The notes beneath the pieces are model-generated. The model was not told the origin of the DNA. It was given only the letters and a program-made list of their open reading frames with translations, and did not search any database. Made by a program: the position numbers and the translations under genes. 64,000 bases of DNA. Source: Actinoplanes cyaneus. GTDB taxonomy: Bacteria; Actinomycetota; Actinomycetes; Mycobacteriales; Micromonosporaceae. Shown here piece after piece: positions 40,120-51,807 of this stretch (positions are counted from its first letter, which is position 1; each line of letters opens with the position of its first letter). Location of the stretch: positions 1 through 64,000 of the forward strand of contig NZ_BOMH01000044.1 of NCBI RefSeq assembly GCF_016862095.1, in the 5' to 3' direction.

Positions 40120-41967
40120 CTACTCCGGGACGCGGCGGTAGGCGCCGTCGCTGGCGCTGGTGGCCATCGAGGCGTAGGCGCGCAGAGCGGCGGAGACCGG
40201 ACGCTGGCGGTCGGCCGGCGTGTACGGCTTCGGCCGCCGCTCCTGCTCGTGCCGGCGCTGGGCCAGCACGTCGTCGTGGACGTTGAGCGTGATGCTGCGG
40301 CCCGGGATGTCGATGGTGATCTCGTCACCGGTCTCAACCAGGGCGATCAGGCCGCCGCCGGCCGCCTCGGGGGAGACGTGGCCGATCGACAGGCCGCTGG
40401 TGCCGCCGGAGAACCGCCCGTCGGTGATCAGCGCGCACGCCTTGCCGAGGCCGCGGCCCTTCAGGAACGAGGTGGGGTAGAGCATCTCCTGCATGCCCGG
40501 CCCACCCTTCGGCCCCTCGTAGCGGATGACCACGACGTCGCCCTCGACGACCTCCTTGCCGAGGATGCCGGTGACCGCGTCGTCCTGCGACTCGTAGACC
40601 CGCGCGGGACCGGTGAACTTCCAGATCGACTCGTCGACGCCGGCGGTCTTGACGACGCAGCCGTCGGGCGCGAGGTTGCCGAAGAGGATCGCGAGGCCGC
40701 CGTCGACCGTGTACGCGTGCTCGAACGACCGGATGCAGCCGCTCTCGCTGTCGGTGTCGAGCTTGGCCCAGCGGTTCTGGGTGGAGAACGCCTGGGTCGT
40801 CCGCACGCCGCCGGGCGCCGCGTGGAACAGCTCCAGCGCCTGCTCGCTAGGCGAATCACCCCGAATGTCCCACTTGTCCAGCCAGGACTCCAAGGACGGC
40901 GAGTGCACCGAGCGGACGTCCGTGCGAAGCGCGCCGCCGCGGTGCAGCTCACCCAGCAGGGCCGGGATGCCACCGGCGCGGTGCACGTCCTCCATGTGGT
41001 ACTTCGGGCTGTTCGGCGCGACCTTGCTCAGGCACGGCACCCGGCGCGAGATCGCGTCGATGTCCGACACGCTGAAGTCGAGCCCGGCCTCGCGGGCCGC
41101 GGCCAGCAGGTGCAGCACCGTGTTGGTGGAGCCGCCCATCGCGACGTCCAGGGCGACAGCGTTCTCGAACGCGCTCAGGTTCGCGATCGAGCGCGGCAGC
41201 ACCGACTCGTCGTTCTTCTCGTAGTAGTCCTTGGCGATCTCGACGATCAGCCGCCCGGCCTCCTCGAAGAGCGCCTTGCGGGACGCGTGCGTGGCCAGCG
41301 TCGAGCCGTTGCCCGGCAGCGACAGCCCGATCGCCTCGGTGAGGCAGTTCATCGAGTTGGCGGTGAACATGCCGGAGCACGAGCCGCAGGTCGGGCAGGC
41401 CGACCGCTCGATCGTGTCGAGCTGCTCGTCGGTGACGTTGTCGTTGGCCGCCGCGCTCATGGCGTCGACCAGGTCCAGCTTCTCGTGGACGATGCCCTCG
41501 ATGGCGACCGTCTTGCCGGCCTCCATCGGGCCGCCGGAGACGAAGACCGTCGGGATGTTCAGCCGCAGTGCGGCGATCAGCATGCCCGGGGTGATCTTGT
41601 CGCAGTTGGAGATGCAGACCAGGGCGTCGGCACAGTGCGCGTTCACCATGTATTCGACGGCGTCGGCGATCAGCTCGCGGCTGGGCAGCGAGTAGAGCAT
41701 GCCGCCGTGGCCCATCGCGATGCCGTCGTCGACCGCGATCGTGTTGAACTCGCGCCCGATCCCGCCGGCCTCGAAGATCGCGTCGGCGACCAGACCGCCC
41801 ATGTCCTTGAGGTGCACATGCCCCGGTACGAACTGGGTGTAGCTGTTGGCGATGGCGACGATCGGCTTGCCGAAGTCGTTGTCGGTCATGCCGGTGGCGC
41901 GCCACAGGGCGCGCGCGCCGGCCATGGTGCGACCGTGGGTCGAAGTCCGGGAGCGCAGCTCAGGCAT
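40120..41967 (-). CDS. ilvD: Dihydroxy-acid dehydratase
   Basis: 615 residues, full length. Cluster-binding cysteines are in [11 protein letters not shown] and [11 protein letters not shown]. It dehydrates dihydroxy-isovalerate and dihydroxy-methylvalerate to the 2-oxo acids, the third common step of Val/Ile synthesis, after IlvC and before IlvE. The ATG at 41967 has GGGGAA immediately before it (too close for a ribosome binding site), and a CACTAT box 6 nt upstream suggests a leaderless message. It stands apart from ilvBNC and is divergent from the GGDEF/EAL gene at 42057. Confidence 0.95.
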   Translation of the reverse strand: MPELRSRTSTHGRTMAGARALWRATGMTDNDFGKPIVAIANSYTQFVPGHVHLKDMGGLVADAIFEAGGIGREFNTIAVDDGIAMGHGGMLYSLPSRELIADAVEYMVNAHCADALVCISNCDKITPGMLIAALRLNIPTVFVSGGPMEAGKTVAIEGIVHEKLDLVDAMSAAANDNVTDEQLDTIERSACPTCGSCSGMFTANSMNCLTEAIGLSLPGNGSTLATHASRKALFEEAGRLIVEIAKDYYEKNDESVLPRSIANLSAFENAVALDVAMGGSTNTVLHLLAAAREAGLDFSVSDIDAISRRVPCLSKVAPNSPKYHMEDVHRAGGIPALLGELHRGGALRTDVRSVHSPSLESWLDKWDIRGDSPSEQALELFHAAPGGVRTTQAFSTQNRWAKLDTDSESGCIRSFEHAYTVDGGLAILFGNLAPDGCVVKTAGVDESIWKFTGPARVYESQDDAVTGILGKEVVEGDVVVIRYEGPKGGPGMQEMLYPTSFLKGRGLGKACALITDGRFSGGTSGLSIGHVSPEAAGGGLIALVETGDEITIDIPGRSITLNVHDDVLAQRRHEQERRPKPYTPADRQRPVSAALRAYASMATSASDGAYRRVPE

Positions 41968-41979
41968 TTCCCCATAGTG
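41968..41979 (-). promoter_or_regulatory. -10 candidate for leaderless ilvD
   Basis: CACTAT (41974-41979, minus strand), then 6 nt to the ilvD ATG. Only the second A and last T of the consensus are kept. Confidence 0.4.
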
Positions 41980-42056
41980 CCACCGGCCAGGGCGTCGATC
42001 GCCAGTGACGTCCACAGCGCGGGACGCCTTCCTGGGCGGGGAGCCTTCCGGTATCG

Positions 42057-44447
42057 ATGAAGATCCGGCAGAGTGTGTGCGTGCACTCACCGTCCGGTAT
42101 GGAGCTGGCGGGGCTGGCCGGCCTGCTCGCCGCGGTCCCGGCGGTCGCGCTGCTGGGGCGCTCGGGTCGCCGGCACACCGGCGCGGCCCGCCGGGCACAT
42201 CTGCTGCTCGCCGCCGGTGGGGCGCTGGTCACCGCGGCCGCCCTGGCCGGCCTGGCCACCGTGTTGCTCACCGAGCACCACCACCAGGACCACGACGCCG
42301 TGTCCGGCAGCCGGACGCTCGCCACGCTGATGGCGATCGGGATGGCGTCCGGCACTCTCACCCTGCTGGCCGGCACGATCGCGCTGCCCGGCGCCGCCCG
42401 CGGGCCGGCCGCCGCGCTGCGCAACGTGCTGGACGGGCTGGTCATCGCGGCGTCGGTGTGGTTCGTCGGCTGGGTGCTGGTGGCGCGCCCCACCCGGCTG
42501 CTCGGCGAGGCCACGCCGTACCAGTGCGCCGCCGTGATCCTCCCGGCCGTGCTGGCCGTGGTCGCGCTGGGCCTGACCGGCGTGCTGGCACTGCACGCGC
42601 ACCGGCCGCGGCGGCACACCGTGCGGATCGGCCTGGGGGTGAGCCTCACCGCGATCGCCTCGGCCGGGGTGACCAGCGGCATCTGCCGGCGGGCCGACGA
42701 GCTGGTGCTGACCTCGGTGCTGCTGCTCAGTGCCGGGCTGATCCTGGTGGCGTGGGCGGTGCGGGCCGCCGACCGCCCGGTCCGCGCGACCGGCGACGTG
42801 CTGGAGCGCGGCGGGGCGTACGCGGTGGTCCCGATGCTCTTCGTCGTCGCCGCGCTCGGCTATCACCTGGCCCGCGGCGGCACCCTCGACGCGTACGGGT
42901 ATTTCGGGATCAGCGTGGAGGGCCTCGCCCTGGTCGCCCGGCAGTTCCTGGCCCTGGACGACGTCCGGCGCTACACGGTGCAGCTGCGGCAACGGGAGAA
43001 GCACTTCCGTGACCTGGCGCACACCGACCCGCTGACCGGCCTGGCCAACCGCCGTGGCCTGCAACTGGCGCTGAAGGAGAAGGATCCGCCGACCGCCCTG
43101 ATCGGCATCGACATGGACGGCTTCAAGACCGTCAACGACCTGCGCGGGCACGACGTGGGCGACGCGGTGCTGGCCGAGGTCGGCGCCCGCCTGGCACGCA
43201 ACCTGCTGGACGGCGACGTGGCGGCCCGGCTGGGCGGTGACGAGTTCGCGGTCCTGATGCACGGTGACGCGGACGAGGCGGTGCTCGCGGCGCACCGGCT
43301 GCTCGCCGTGCTGGGCGAGCCCTACGAGGTGGACGGCGGCCAGATCTACCTCTCCGCCAGCGTCGGCGTGGCCTCCACCGGCGAGCTGCTGCACGACGCG
43401 GACCTGGCGCTGCGGTACGCCAAGCAGCGCGGCAAGAACCGGGTCGAGCGGTACCAGGCCGGTTACGACGAGTTGCTGCGCCGCCGGGGCACGCTGACCG
43501 GCGAGCTGCGCCACGCGATCGACCGCGACCAGCTGCGCCTGGTGTTCCAGCCGGTGGTGGCCCTGCCGTCGATGCGGCCGGTGGGCGCCGAGGCGCTGCT
43601 CCGCTGGACCCACCCGGACCTGGGGCCGGTCCGGCCGGACGAGTTCATCCCGGTCGCCGAGGAGTCCGGCCTGATCAACCGCATCGGCGCCTGGGTGCTG
43701 GAGAACGCGTGCCGCCAGCTCGCCGACTGGCTGGCCGCCGGTCACGACATCTGGATGTCGGTGAACCTGTCGCCCAAGGAGCTGCACAACGCCGACTACG
43801 CCGCGCAGGTCGCCGACATCCTGGCCGAGCTGGGGGTCCCGCCGCAGCGGCTGGTGCTGGAGGTGACCGAGCACGCGGTCGCCACCGACATGGAGGAGCT
43901 GGTGCGGCGGCTCGCCGAGTTGCGCGAGACCGGGGTGCGGATCGCGCTGGACGACTTCGGCGCCGGCTATTCGTCGCTGACCCAGCTGCGCACTCTTCCG
44001 GTGGACATTCTCAAGATCGATCACGCGCTGGTGGCCGAGCCGGAGTCCCGCACCGGCACCGCCGCGCCGCTGGTCGACGTGGTGGTCCGGCTGGGTCACC
44101 GGCTCGGGCTGGAGGTGCTCGCCGAGGGGATCGGCACGCCGGCCCAGCGCGAGGTGGTCGAGGAGGCCGGTTGCCGGCTCGGCCAGGGCTCGCTCTTCGG
44201 CTGGGGCGTGCCCGCGGAGCACTTCCAATCACGCCTCGAATCGTTGCGCCCGGTGGGCCCGCGACCACTCCCGGCCGCACGCACGGGCCCGCCGGCGAAC
44301 GCGCCGGCCCGCAGTCAGGTGGTGCGACTCGGTCCCGGAATGCGGCAGCTCAGAGCGTTGCTGCCGACCGATCCGGAGTTCACGCCGCCGGCCGTTGATC
44401 AAAATGTGGGATCAGTTGACTCAGGCCGTGAGATGGGGCAAGGTTAG
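42057..44447 (+). CDS. Membrane GGDEF-EAL protein before ilvB
   Basis: 796 residues. About eight hydrophobic helices (15-300), GGDEF (RLGGDEF at about 392) and EAL (GAEALLRW, E512; [28 protein letters not shown]), then about 80 residues of Pro-rich tail. The AEGVE motif reads AEGIG, so the hydrolase half may be weak. Its location just upstream of ilvB is where I recall Streptomyces CdgC (inference). The first ATG is 42057, but Met at 42099 is nearly as good. The last bases of the gene contain the -10 of the ilv leader. Confidence 0.87.
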   Translation: MKIRQSVCVHSPSGMELAGLAGLLAAVPAVALLGRSGRRHTGAARRAHLLLAAGGALVTAAALAGLATVLLTEHHHQDHDAVSGSRTLATLMAIGMASGTLTLLAGTIALPGAARGPAAALRNVLDGLVIAASVWFVGWVLVARPTRLLGEATPYQCAAVILPAVLAVVALGLTGVLALHAHRPRRHTVRIGLGVSLTAIASAGVTSGICRRADELVLTSVLLLSAGLILVAWAVRAADRPVRATGDVLERGGAYAVVPMLFVVAALGYHLARGGTLDAYGYFGISVEGLALVARQFLALDDVRRYTVQLRQREKHFRDLAHTDPLTGLANRRGLQLALKEKDPPTALIGIDMDGFKTVNDLRGHDVGDAVLAEVGARLARNLLDGDVAARLGGDEFAVLMHGDADEAVLAAHRLLAVLGEPYEVDGGQIYLSASVGVASTGELLHDADLALRYAKQRGKNRVERYQAGYDELLRRRGTLTGELRHAIDRDQLRLVFQPVVALPSMRPVGAEALLRWTHPDLGPVRPDEFIPVAEESGLINRIGAWVLENACRQLADWLAAGHDIWMSVNLSPKELHNADYAAQVADILAELGVPPQRLVLEVTEHAVATDMEELVRRLAELRETGVRIALDDFGAGYSSLTQLRTLPVDILKIDHALVAEPESRTGTAAPLVDVVVRLGHRLGLEVLAEGIGTPAQREVVEEAGCRLGQGSLFGWGVPAEHFQSRLESLRPVGPRPLPAARTGPPANAPARSQVVRLGPGMRQLRALLPTDPEFTPPAVDQNVGSVDSGREMGQG

Positions 44448-44451
44448 CCGC
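44416..44451 (+). promoter_or_regulatory. ilv operon promoter inside the end of the previous gene
   Basis: TTGACT (44416-44421) and AAGGTT (44440-44445) with an 18-nt spacer (17 if CAAGGT is used). The expected start site is at or next to ATG 44452, so the leader peptide would be leaderless. Confidence 0.55.
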
Positions 44452-44481
44452 ATGTGCTTCGCGTCCCGAGTACTTATCTGA
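44452..44481 (+). CDS. ilvB leader peptide MCFASRVLI
   Basis: A nine-codon frame: Met-Cys-Phe-Ala-Ser-Arg-Val-Leu-Ile-stop. The Val, Leu and Ile codons (GTA CTT ATC) stand together just before the stop, and the first hairpin begins one base later. A ribosome waiting for charged Val, Leu or Ile tRNA would sit on the base of hairpin 1 and change folding of the terminator at 44514-44544. This is the standard attenuator layout. The codons GTA and CTT are rare in this genome, which would add sensitivity. Confidence 0.75.
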   Translation: MCFASRVLI

Positions 44482-44511
44482 GCGCACCACTCCTCACCGA
44501 GGAGGGTGCGC
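44482..44511 (+). promoter_or_regulatory. ilv leader hairpin 1
   Basis: Arms 44482-44494 and 44500-44511 (GCGCACC.CTCCT with AGGAGGGTGCGC, one bulged A). Bases GTGCG 44506-44510 can instead pair with CGCAC 44527-44531 of the terminator, a possible antiterminator switch. Confidence 0.6.
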
Positions 44512-44513
44512 TA

Positions 44514-44544
44514 GGTCCCGTGCATTCGCACGTGGGCCTTTTTT
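44514..44544 (+). terminator. ilv attenuator terminator
   Basis: 10-bp stem (44514-44523 with 44528-44538, one bulged T, one G-T pair), ATTC loop, then six T. It precedes ilvB by 45 nt and follows the leader peptide. Confidence 0.85.
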
Positions 44545-44588
44545 GTTGCTCGAGTGTCGGACGCCAAACCGAAAAGGTCTGAACTGTC

Positions 44589-46418
44589 ATGACTAGACCC
44601 ACGCCTGAATCGCTAGCTCATCGAGCCACTCCGGCCACCGTCGCGGCGGCCGTGAACACCGCTCCGGTCTCGACCGCCCCGGTAGCCACCACGGGCGCCG
44701 GCGCGCTCGTCCGGTCGCTTGAGGCGCTCGGCGTGGAGGTCGTGTTCGGCATTCCGGGCGGGACGATCCTGCCGGCGTACGACCCGCTGTTCGACTCCAC
44801 GGTCCGGCACATCCTGGTCCGCCACGAGCAGGGCGCGGGGCACGCCGCGACCGGGTATGCCCAGGCCACCGGCAAGGTCGGGGTGTGCATGGCGACCAGT
44901 GGCCCGGGTGCGACGAACCTGGTCACCGCGATCGCCGACGCGTACATGGACTCGGTCCCGATCGTCGCGATCACCGGCCAGGTGTCGCGGGCGGCGATCG
45001 GCACGGACGCCTTCCAGGAGGCGGACATCCAGGGCATCACCCTGCCGATCACCAAGCACAACTTCCTCGTGCAGACGCCCGAGGAGCTGCCGCGGATCAT
45101 GGCGGAGGCGTTCCACCTGGCGGCCACCGGGCGGCCCGGCCCGGTCCTGGTCGACATCCCCAAGGACGTGCAGCAGGCGCAGACCACGTTCGCCTGGCCG
45201 CCGACCCTGGACCTGCCGGGTTACCGCCCGACCCTGCACCCGCACGGCAAGCAGATCCGCGAGGCGGCCCGGCTGATCGCCGCGGCCAAGCGCCCGGTGC
45301 TGTACGTGGGCGGCGGCGTGCTGAAGGCCGGCGCCACCGACGGGCTGCGCAAGCTGGCCGAGCTGACCGGCATGCCGGTGGTCACCACGCTGATGGCGCT
45401 CGGCGCGTTCCCCGACTCGCACCCGCAGCACCTGGGCATGCCCGGTATGCACGGCACCGTCCCGGCGGTCTACGCGCTGCAGAAGGCGGACCTGCTGGTG
45501 ACGCTCGGCGCGCGGTTCGACGACCGGGTCACCGGCCAGCTGGACTCGTTCGCGCCGGACGCGAAGATCGTGCACGCCGACATCGACCCGGCCGAGATCG
45601 GCAAGAACCGGCACGCGGACGTCCCGATCGTCGGCGACGCCCGGCACGTGATCGACGAGCTGATCGCCGCGGTCTCGGCCACCTCCGGCGGGGTCGAGCA
45701 GTACCCGGCCTGGTGGACCACGCTCAACGACCTGCGCGAGCGGTACCCGCTGGGCTACGAGGAGCCGACCGACGGCACCCTCGCCCCGCAGTACGTGATC
45801 GAGCGGATCGGTGAGCTGGTCGGCCCGGACGCGATCTACTGCGCCGGGGTCGGGCAGCACCAGATGTGGGCCTCGCAGTTCATCAAGTACGAGAAGCCGG
45901 GCACCTGGCTCAACTCCGGCGGCGCCGGGACCATGGGCTACGCGGTTCCGGCCGCGATGGGCGCCAAGGTCGGCCGGCCGGACACCCAGGTCTGGGCGAT
46001 CGACGGCGACGGCTGCTTCCAGATGACCAACCAGGAGCTGGCCACCTGCGCGCTGGAGGGCATCCCGGTCAAGATCGCCGTGATCAACAACGGCAACCTG
46101 GGCATGGTCCGCCAGTGGCAGACCCTGTTCTACGACGGGCGCTACTCCAACACCGAGCTGGGCACGCACAAGCACCGGATCCCGGACTTCGTGAAGCTGG
46201 CCGAGGCGCTGGGCTGCATCGGCCTGCGCTGCGAGTCGAAGGACGACGTCGACAAGGTCATCAAGCAGGCCATGGAGATCAACGACGCGCCGGTGGTCAT
46301 CGACTTCACGGTCGGCAAGGACGCCATGGTGTGGCCGATGGTCGCGGCCGGCACCAGCAACGACGAGATCATGTTCGCCCGGGACGTGCGCCCGACCTTC
46401 GAAGAGGACGACCTGTGA
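44589..46418 (+). CDS. ilvB: Acetolactate synthase large subunit
   Basis: 609 residues. ThDP enzyme: catalytic Glu E80 in [10 protein letters not shown], cofactor motif [12 protein letters not shown] ... NNG near residue 475-505, FAD region in the middle domain ([12 protein letters not shown]). It condenses two pyruvates, or pyruvate and 2-oxobutyrate, to acetolactate or acetohydroxybutyrate, the first committed Val/Ile step. A Thr/Ala-rich stretch of about 35 residues precedes the domain. Weak AAAAGG before the ATG. Translationally coupled to ilvN. Confidence 0.96.
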   Translation: MTRPTPESLAHRATPATVAAAVNTAPVSTAPVATTGAGALVRSLEALGVEVVFGIPGGTILPAYDPLFDSTVRHILVRHEQGAGHAATGYAQATGKVGVCMATSGPGATNLVTAIADAYMDSVPIVAITGQVSRAAIGTDAFQEADIQGITLPITKHNFLVQTPEELPRIMAEAFHLAATGRPGPVLVDIPKDVQQAQTTFAWPPTLDLPGYRPTLHPHGKQIREAARLIAAAKRPVLYVGGGVLKAGATDGLRKLAELTGMPVVTTLMALGAFPDSHPQHLGMPGMHGTVPAVYALQKADLLVTLGARFDDRVTGQLDSFAPDAKIVHADIDPAEIGKNRHADVPIVGDARHVIDELIAAVSATSGGVEQYPAWWTTLNDLRERYPLGYEEPTDGTLAPQYVIERIGELVGPDAIYCAGVGQHQMWASQFIKYEKPGTWLNSGGAGTMGYAVPAAMGAKVGRPDTQVWAIDGDGCFQMTNQELATCALEGIPVKIAVINNGNLGMVRQWQTLFYDGRYSNTELGTHKHRIPDFVKLAEALGCIGLRCESKDDVDKVIKQAMEINDAPVVIDFTVGKDAMVWPMVAAGTSNDEIMFARDVRPTFEEDDL

Positions 46419-46933
46419 CCACCAAACACACGCTGTCCGTGCTGGTCGAGAACAAGCCCGGCGTGCTCGCCCGGGTGAGCGGCCTGTTCTCCCGGCGCAG
46501 CTTCAACATCGACTCCCTGGCGGTCGGCGAGACGGAGAACCCGGACGTCAGCCGCATCACGATCGTGGTGGACGCCGAGTCGTCCCCGCTGGAGCAGGTC
46601 ACCAAGCAGCTCAACAAGCTGGTGAACGTGCTGAAGATCGTGGAGCTGGACCCGGCGCAGTCGGTCCAGCGTGAGCTCCTGCTGGTCAAGGTGCGTGCTG
46701 ACCGGGCGCAGCGTGGCCAGGTGCTGGAGACCGTCGAGCTGTTCCGGGCGCGGGTGATCGACGTCGCTCCGGACACCCTGACGATCGAGGCCACCGGTAA
46801 TCCCGACAAACTGGATGCGTTGCTGCGCGACCTCGAGCCGTACGGCATCAAGGAGATGGTCCAGTCGGGTCTCGTGGCGATCGGCCGCGGCTCCCGCTCC
46901 ATCACCACGGGCCCCGCGCTCCGTGCCGCCTAG
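46415..46933 (+). CDS. ilvN: Acetolactate synthase small (regulatory) subunit
   Basis: 172 residues. N-terminal ACT domain ([20 protein letters not shown]) that binds valine for feedback inhibition and the C-terminal half that activates IlvB. It starts with GTG overlapping the ilvB stop by 4 bp (GTGA). The end of the gene contains TAGATT at the stop, 31 nt before ilvC. Confidence 0.96.
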   Translation: MTTKHTLSVLVENKPGVLARVSGLFSRRSFNIDSLAVGETENPDVSRITIVVDAESSPLEQVTKQLNKLVNVLKIVELDPAQSVQRELLLVKVRADRAQRGQVLETVELFRARVIDVAPDTLTIEATGNPDKLDALLRDLEPYGIKEMVQSGLVAIGRGSRSITTGPALRAA

Positions 46934-47977
<1,044 letters not shown>

Positions 47978-47987
47978 TCTCGCGAAG

Positions 47988-48019
47988 AAAGCGCCCGGCC
48001 GATCGTGGCCGGGCGCTTT
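47988..48019 (+). terminator. ilvBNC terminator
   Basis: Perfect 13-bp stem (47988-48000 with 48007-48019) with AAA/TTT flanks and a four-T tail, 10 nt after the ilvC stop. Confidence 0.92.
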
Positions 48020-48084
48020 TGCATACCCAGATTCTTATATACGCCGGCCCAGCGGGGCCCAGGCCGCATGCTCCCGCGCGGGCC

Positions 48085-48132
48085 GGGGCCGGTGATCTGG
48101 CCGCTGGCGCGTCCAAAGCGATCACCGGCCCC
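48085..48132 (+). promoter_or_regulatory. serA upstream stem-loop
   Basis: Perfect 13-bp stem (48085-48097 with 48120-48132) and a 22-nt loop, about 115 nt before serA. A TTATAT-like box at 48035-48040 lies upstream, so the stem would be in the 5' leader. No T-run; role unclear. Confidence 0.45.
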
Positions 48133-48248
48133 TTCACTGTCCGCTGTTGGTTCCGGAAACCCTCGATTCCGTGAGTGAACTGAACCGCCGTCGCCGACGC
48201 TCCGTACCATTTGTGTCCGTCAATGTGACGAACCTGGATGGAGGGTCC

Positions 48249-49823
48249 ATGACTTCTGTCGTCCTGGTAACCGAGGAGTTGGCGCCCGCCGCGATCGAGG
48301 TGCTCACCACGGACTTCGACGTCCGTACGGTGGACGGCACGGACCGGCCCGCGCTGCTGAACGCCCTGAACGAGGCCGAGGCGGTGATCGTCCGGAGCGC
48401 CACCCGGATCGACGCCGAGGCCCTGGAGTCCGCACCACACCTGCGCGTCGTGGCGCGGGCCGGGGTGGGGCTCGACAACGTCGACATCCCCGCCGCCACC
48501 GCCCGCGGGGTGCTAGTGGTCAACGCGCCCACCAGCAACATCATCTCGGCCGCGGAGCAGGCGGTGGCGCTGCTGCTGACCACGGCACGGCACACCGCCA
48601 GCGCCAGCGCGGCACTCAAGGCCGGGAAGTGGCGGCGCTCGGCGTACACCGGTGTCGAAGTGCACGGCAAGACCGTCGGTGTGGTCGGTCTGGGCCGGAT
48701 CGGGGTGCTGGTGGCCCAGCGGATGGCCGCCTTCGGGACCGAGGTGATCGCGTACGACCCGTACGTGCAGCCGGCCCGCGCCGCGCAACTCGGCGTCCGG
48801 CTGGTCACCCTGGACGACCTCGTCCGGGAGAGTGACTTCATCTCGGTGCACCTGCCCCGCACGCCGGAGACGATCGGCCTGATCGGCGAGAAGGAGCTGG
48901 CAACCGTCAAGCCGGGGGTACGGATCGTGAACGCGGCTCGCGGCGGCCTGGTCGACGAACGCGCGCTGGCCGAGGCGATCGCCGACGGCCGGGTCGCGGG
49001 CGCCGGACTGGACGTGTTCGAGACCGAGCCGCTGACCTCGTCACCGCTGTTCGCCTTCGACACCGTGACGGTCACCCCGCACCTGGGCGCGTCGACGGTC
49101 GAGGCGCAGGACAAGGCCGGCCTCGCCGTGGCGCGCAGCGTGCGGCTGGCGCTGCGCGGCGAGTTCGTGCCCGAGGCGGTGAACGTGCGCGCCGGCGGGG
49201 CGGTGGACGAGGACGTACGGCCACTGCTGCCGTTGGCGGAGAAGCTCGGGCGGGTGTTCACCGCGGTCGCCGGTGGGGTCGCCGCCCGGATCACCGTCGA
49301 GGTGCGCGGCGAGGTCGCCACCCACGACGTCGGCGTGCTCGGCCTGGCCACCACGAAAGGCCTCTTCACCTCCGTCGTGGAGGAGCGGGTCACCTACGTG
49401 AACGCGCCGGCGCTGGCCGCCGGGCGGGGCGTCGCGGTGGAGCTGGCGACGTCGGAGGACGCCGGCGAGCACGCGAGCCTCATCGTGGTCCGGGGCGCGC
49501 TCGCCGACGGGCGCACGTTCGCGGTGGCCGGGGCCGGGGGGAAACTCGTCGAGGTCGACGGGTTCGAGCTGGACCTGCCTGCCGACGGGGTGCTGCTGTT
49601 CTTCCGCTACCGGGACCGGCCGGGCGTGGTCGGGCGGATCGGCACGATGCTGGGCCTGGCCGGGGTGAACATCGCGGCCATGCAGGTGGCCCGGCGCGCG
49701 GCCGGCGGGGAGGCGCTGATGACGCTGACCGTGGACGGTTCGGTCGACCCCGAGCTGCTGGCCGGCGTCGCCCGCGACATCGGCTCGTCCCTGTCGTCCG
49801 CCGTGGACCTGCGCGCCGACTGA
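48249..49823 (+). CDS. serA: D-3-phosphoglycerate dehydrogenase (long form)
   Basis: 524 residues. NAD-binding VGLGRIGVLVAQ, catalytic NAARGGLVDE and TPHLGAST, then an intervening domain and a C-terminal ACT domain (FRYRDRPGVVGRIGTMLGL) for serine feedback. It makes 3-phosphohydroxypyruvate, the first step of serine synthesis. ATG 48249 is preceded by GGAGGG at ideal spacing; an in-frame GTG upstream would add a basic stretch that is not family-like. Confidence 0.95.
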   Translation: MTSVVLVTEELAPAAIEVLTTDFDVRTVDGTDRPALLNALNEAEAVIVRSATRIDAEALESAPHLRVVARAGVGLDNVDIPAATARGVLVVNAPTSNIISAAEQAVALLLTTARHTASASAALKAGKWRRSAYTGVEVHGKTVGVVGLGRIGVLVAQRMAAFGTEVIAYDPYVQPARAAQLGVRLVTLDDLVRESDFISVHLPRTPETIGLIGEKELATVKPGVRIVNAARGGLVDERALAEAIADGRVAGAGLDVFETEPLTSSPLFAFDTVTVTPHLGASTVEAQDKAGLAVARSVRLALRGEFVPEAVNVRAGGAVDEDVRPLLPLAEKLGRVFTAVAGGVAARITVEVRGEVATHDVGVLGLATTKGLFTSVVEERVTYVNAPALAAGRGVAVELATSEDAGEHASLIVVRGALADGRTFAVAGAGGKLVEVDGFELDLPADGVLLFFRYRDRPGVVGRIGTMLGLAGVNIAAMQVARRAAGGEALMTLTVDGSVDPELLAGVARDIGSSLSSAVDLRAD

Positions 49824-49979
49824 GTGCGCCGATCCGCTCGTCCGCGGTGGACCCGCGCTCACCACGGGACCCGTTCTGTTCGCCTGCCGCCGGTCCGGCT
49901 CAGCCGGGCCGGCGGAGCTCCACCGCCGTACCGTAATCATCCTGGGGATTTTCTTCTTGGCGGTTTTCCCCGGATCGGG

Positions 49980-50345
49980 TCAGCGGCCGCTCCGGACCGG
50001 CGGCGGGTACACCGTGCCGTCCTGAAGATCCAGAAGGTCCAGGTTCAGCTCGGCGGCCAGCCGCTCGATCGTCTCCAGCACCGCATCCGGGCAGTTCTCG
50101 TCCAGCCGCATCTGGATGTGGTCCGCCGCGGCGTGCAGCGGCGAGCTGGCCCAGGGCGATCCGGGGGCCGTCGCGCGCGGCCCACGATCCGGATAACTGC
50201 TGGTCAGGGCATCATAGAAGGCGACAACGCGCGGGTCGGCCGGGCGTTGCGGGTGTACGCCCTCGGCGCACCGAGCATTGGCGGCGCGCACCTGGTCCGG
50301 GGCCGCCGCGGGGTCCATCGCCCACACCACTAGGTCGAAACTCAC
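49980..50345 (-). CDS. Hypothetical protein, 121 aa
   Basis: A soluble acidic protein (MSFDLVVWAMDPAAAPDQ at the start, LAAELNLDLLDLQDGTVYPPP at the end), resembling small actinobacterial proteins of unknown role, some linked with toxin/immunity loci. No catalytic motif is visible. It starts with GTG 50345. It is convergent with serA, 156 nt apart, and divergent from leuB. Confidence 0.6.
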   Translation of the reverse strand: MSFDLVVWAMDPAAAPDQVRAANARCAEGVHPQRPADPRVVAFYDALTSSYPDRGPRATAPGSPWASSPLHAAADHIQMRLDENCPDAVLETIERLAAELNLDLLDLQDGTVYPPPVRSGR

Positions 50346-50688
50346 CGGCGCATGGTGCCATCAGAGGGGCTCCGGTCGCCGAACCCGTGGGCCGACACGC
50401 GGGGATGCGTCTTGCGCGTCTTTAGTCCGCATCGCTAGCGTTGGTCCCGGCCGCACGTCCTTGGGTGGACTCGTCTTCGGGTGACGGAGTCTGTCGCGGG
50501 TCGCGCGGTCAAGAATTCGGCGGGACCGAGCCACGCGTACTCGTCGCAGCAGCCCCCGTGATCGTTTGCCGCGATCCGGGGGCTGTTCGTTTCCCGAGTG
50601 GTTCAGATTCTGAGACCGCCGTTCCGGCTTTCGGGAAGCCGCGTTACGGTGTGTGGTGTTCATCCGGACGGGGCAGGGGAGTCGAATC
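50346..50688. other. 343-nt leuB upstream region
   Basis: No gene of normal coding pattern. It holds a TAGCGT box (50436-50441) and a stem-loop (50550-50585). A frame through the region reads VLVAAAPVIV over the left arm of the stem and ends in a TGA that overlaps the leuB GTG, but it lacks a convincing start codon. Confidence 0.45.
50550..50585 (+). promoter_or_regulatory. leuB leader stem-loop
   Basis: 14-bp stem (50550-50564 with 50572-50585, one bulged T), 7-nt loop, then TTCGTTTCCC. Could be a terminator or attenuator for leuB. Confidence 0.5.
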
Positions 50689-51720
50689 GTGAGCGTGGCG
50701 CGGATCGCGGTGGTGGCCGGCGACGGCATCGGAACCGAGGTGACCGCGCAGGCGCGCAAGGTGATCGACGCGGTTCTGCCCGGTGCCGACTACAACGAGT
50801 ACGACCTGGGCGCCCGCCTCTACAACCGCACCGGCGAGGTCCTGCCCGCGTCGGTCCAGACCGAGCTGGCCGGCCACGACGCGATCCTGCTGGGCGCGAT
50901 CGGCGACCCGAGTGTCCCGCCGGGCGTCCTGGAGCGCGGCCTGCTGCTGAAGCTCCGGTTCGACTTCGATCAGTATGTGAACCTGCGCCCCTCCAAGCTC
51001 TGGCCCGGCACCACCAGCCCGCTCGCCGGGGTGAAGCCCGGTGAGATCGACATGGTCGTGGTCCGGGAGGGCACCGAGGGCCTCTACGTCGGCGCCGGCG
51101 GCGTCCTGCACAAGGACACCCCCGCCGAGATCGCCACCGAGGAGAGCCTGAACACCCGGCACGGCGTCGAGCGGGTCATCCGGGACGCGTTCGACCGCGC
51201 CCAGCGCCGCGACCGCAAGCACGTGACCCTGGTCCACAAGACCAACGTGCTCACCCACGCCGGCAACCTGTGGTCCCGCACGTTCGCCGCGGTCGCCGCC
51301 GAGTTCCCCGGCGTCACCACGGAATACCAGCACATCGACGCGGCCAGCATGTTCATGGTCAGCAACCCGCAGCGCTTCGACGTGGTCGTCACCGACAACC
51401 TGTTCGGCGACATCCTCACCGACATCGCCGCCGCCGTCACCGGTGGCATCGGCATGGCCGCCAGCGGCTCGGTCAACCCGGAGCGCAAGTTCCCGTCGAC
51501 GTTCGAGCCGGTGCACGGCTCCGCGCCGGACATCGCCGGCCAGGGCATCGCCGACCCGGCCGCGGCCATCCTCTCCGCGGCGCTGCTGCTGGAGCACCTG
51601 GGCCGGCACGCCGAGGCCGCGCGAGTAACCGAGGCGGTCGCGGCCGAGGTCGCGTCCCGCACGCCGGGCGCGCCGCTGCGTACCGCCGAGGTCGGCGACC
51701 GGGTCGCCGCAGCCGTCTGA
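50689..51720 (+). CDS. leuB: 3-isopropylmalate dehydrogenase
   Basis: 343 residues. Isocitrate/isopropylmalate dehydrogenase family: GDGIGTEV at the start, substrate Arg residues in [17 protein letters not shown], and [15 protein letters not shown] with metal-binding Asp. It oxidises 3-isopropylmalate for leucine and also 3-methylmalate made from the CimA product for isoleucine. GTG 50689 follows GGGGAG. leuC and leuD are not in the window. Confidence 0.95.
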   Translation: MSVARIAVVAGDGIGTEVTAQARKVIDAVLPGADYNEYDLGARLYNRTGEVLPASVQTELAGHDAILLGAIGDPSVPPGVLERGLLLKLRFDFDQYVNLRPSKLWPGTTSPLAGVKPGEIDMVVVREGTEGLYVGAGGVLHKDTPAEIATEESLNTRHGVERVIRDAFDRAQRRDRKHVTLVHKTNVLTHAGNLWSRTFAAVAAEFPGVTTEYQHIDAASMFMVSNPQRFDVVVTDNLFGDILTDIAAAVTGGIGMAASGSVNPERKFPSTFEPVHGSAPDIAGQGIADPAAAILSAALLLEHLGRHAEAARVTEAVAAEVASRTPGAPLRTAEVGDRVAAAV

Positions 51721-51807
51721 CCCACGGCCACGTCACCGGTGTGATCGGCTACCGTCCGGTAGCCCCCTGAGCGGAGCATCGGTTCGTCTCGCGAAGCCTC
51801 GCGGTCG

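Noticed and set aside
44452-44588. T-box riboswitch before ilvB
   Set aside because: No AGGGTGGnACCGCG-type T-box sequence or specifier loop is seen; the short VLI peptide explains the region better.
48147-48248. N-terminal extension of SerA to 48147 or an upstream GTG
   Set aside because: The added residues are basic and not family-like, and GGAGGG is ideally spaced for ATG 48249.
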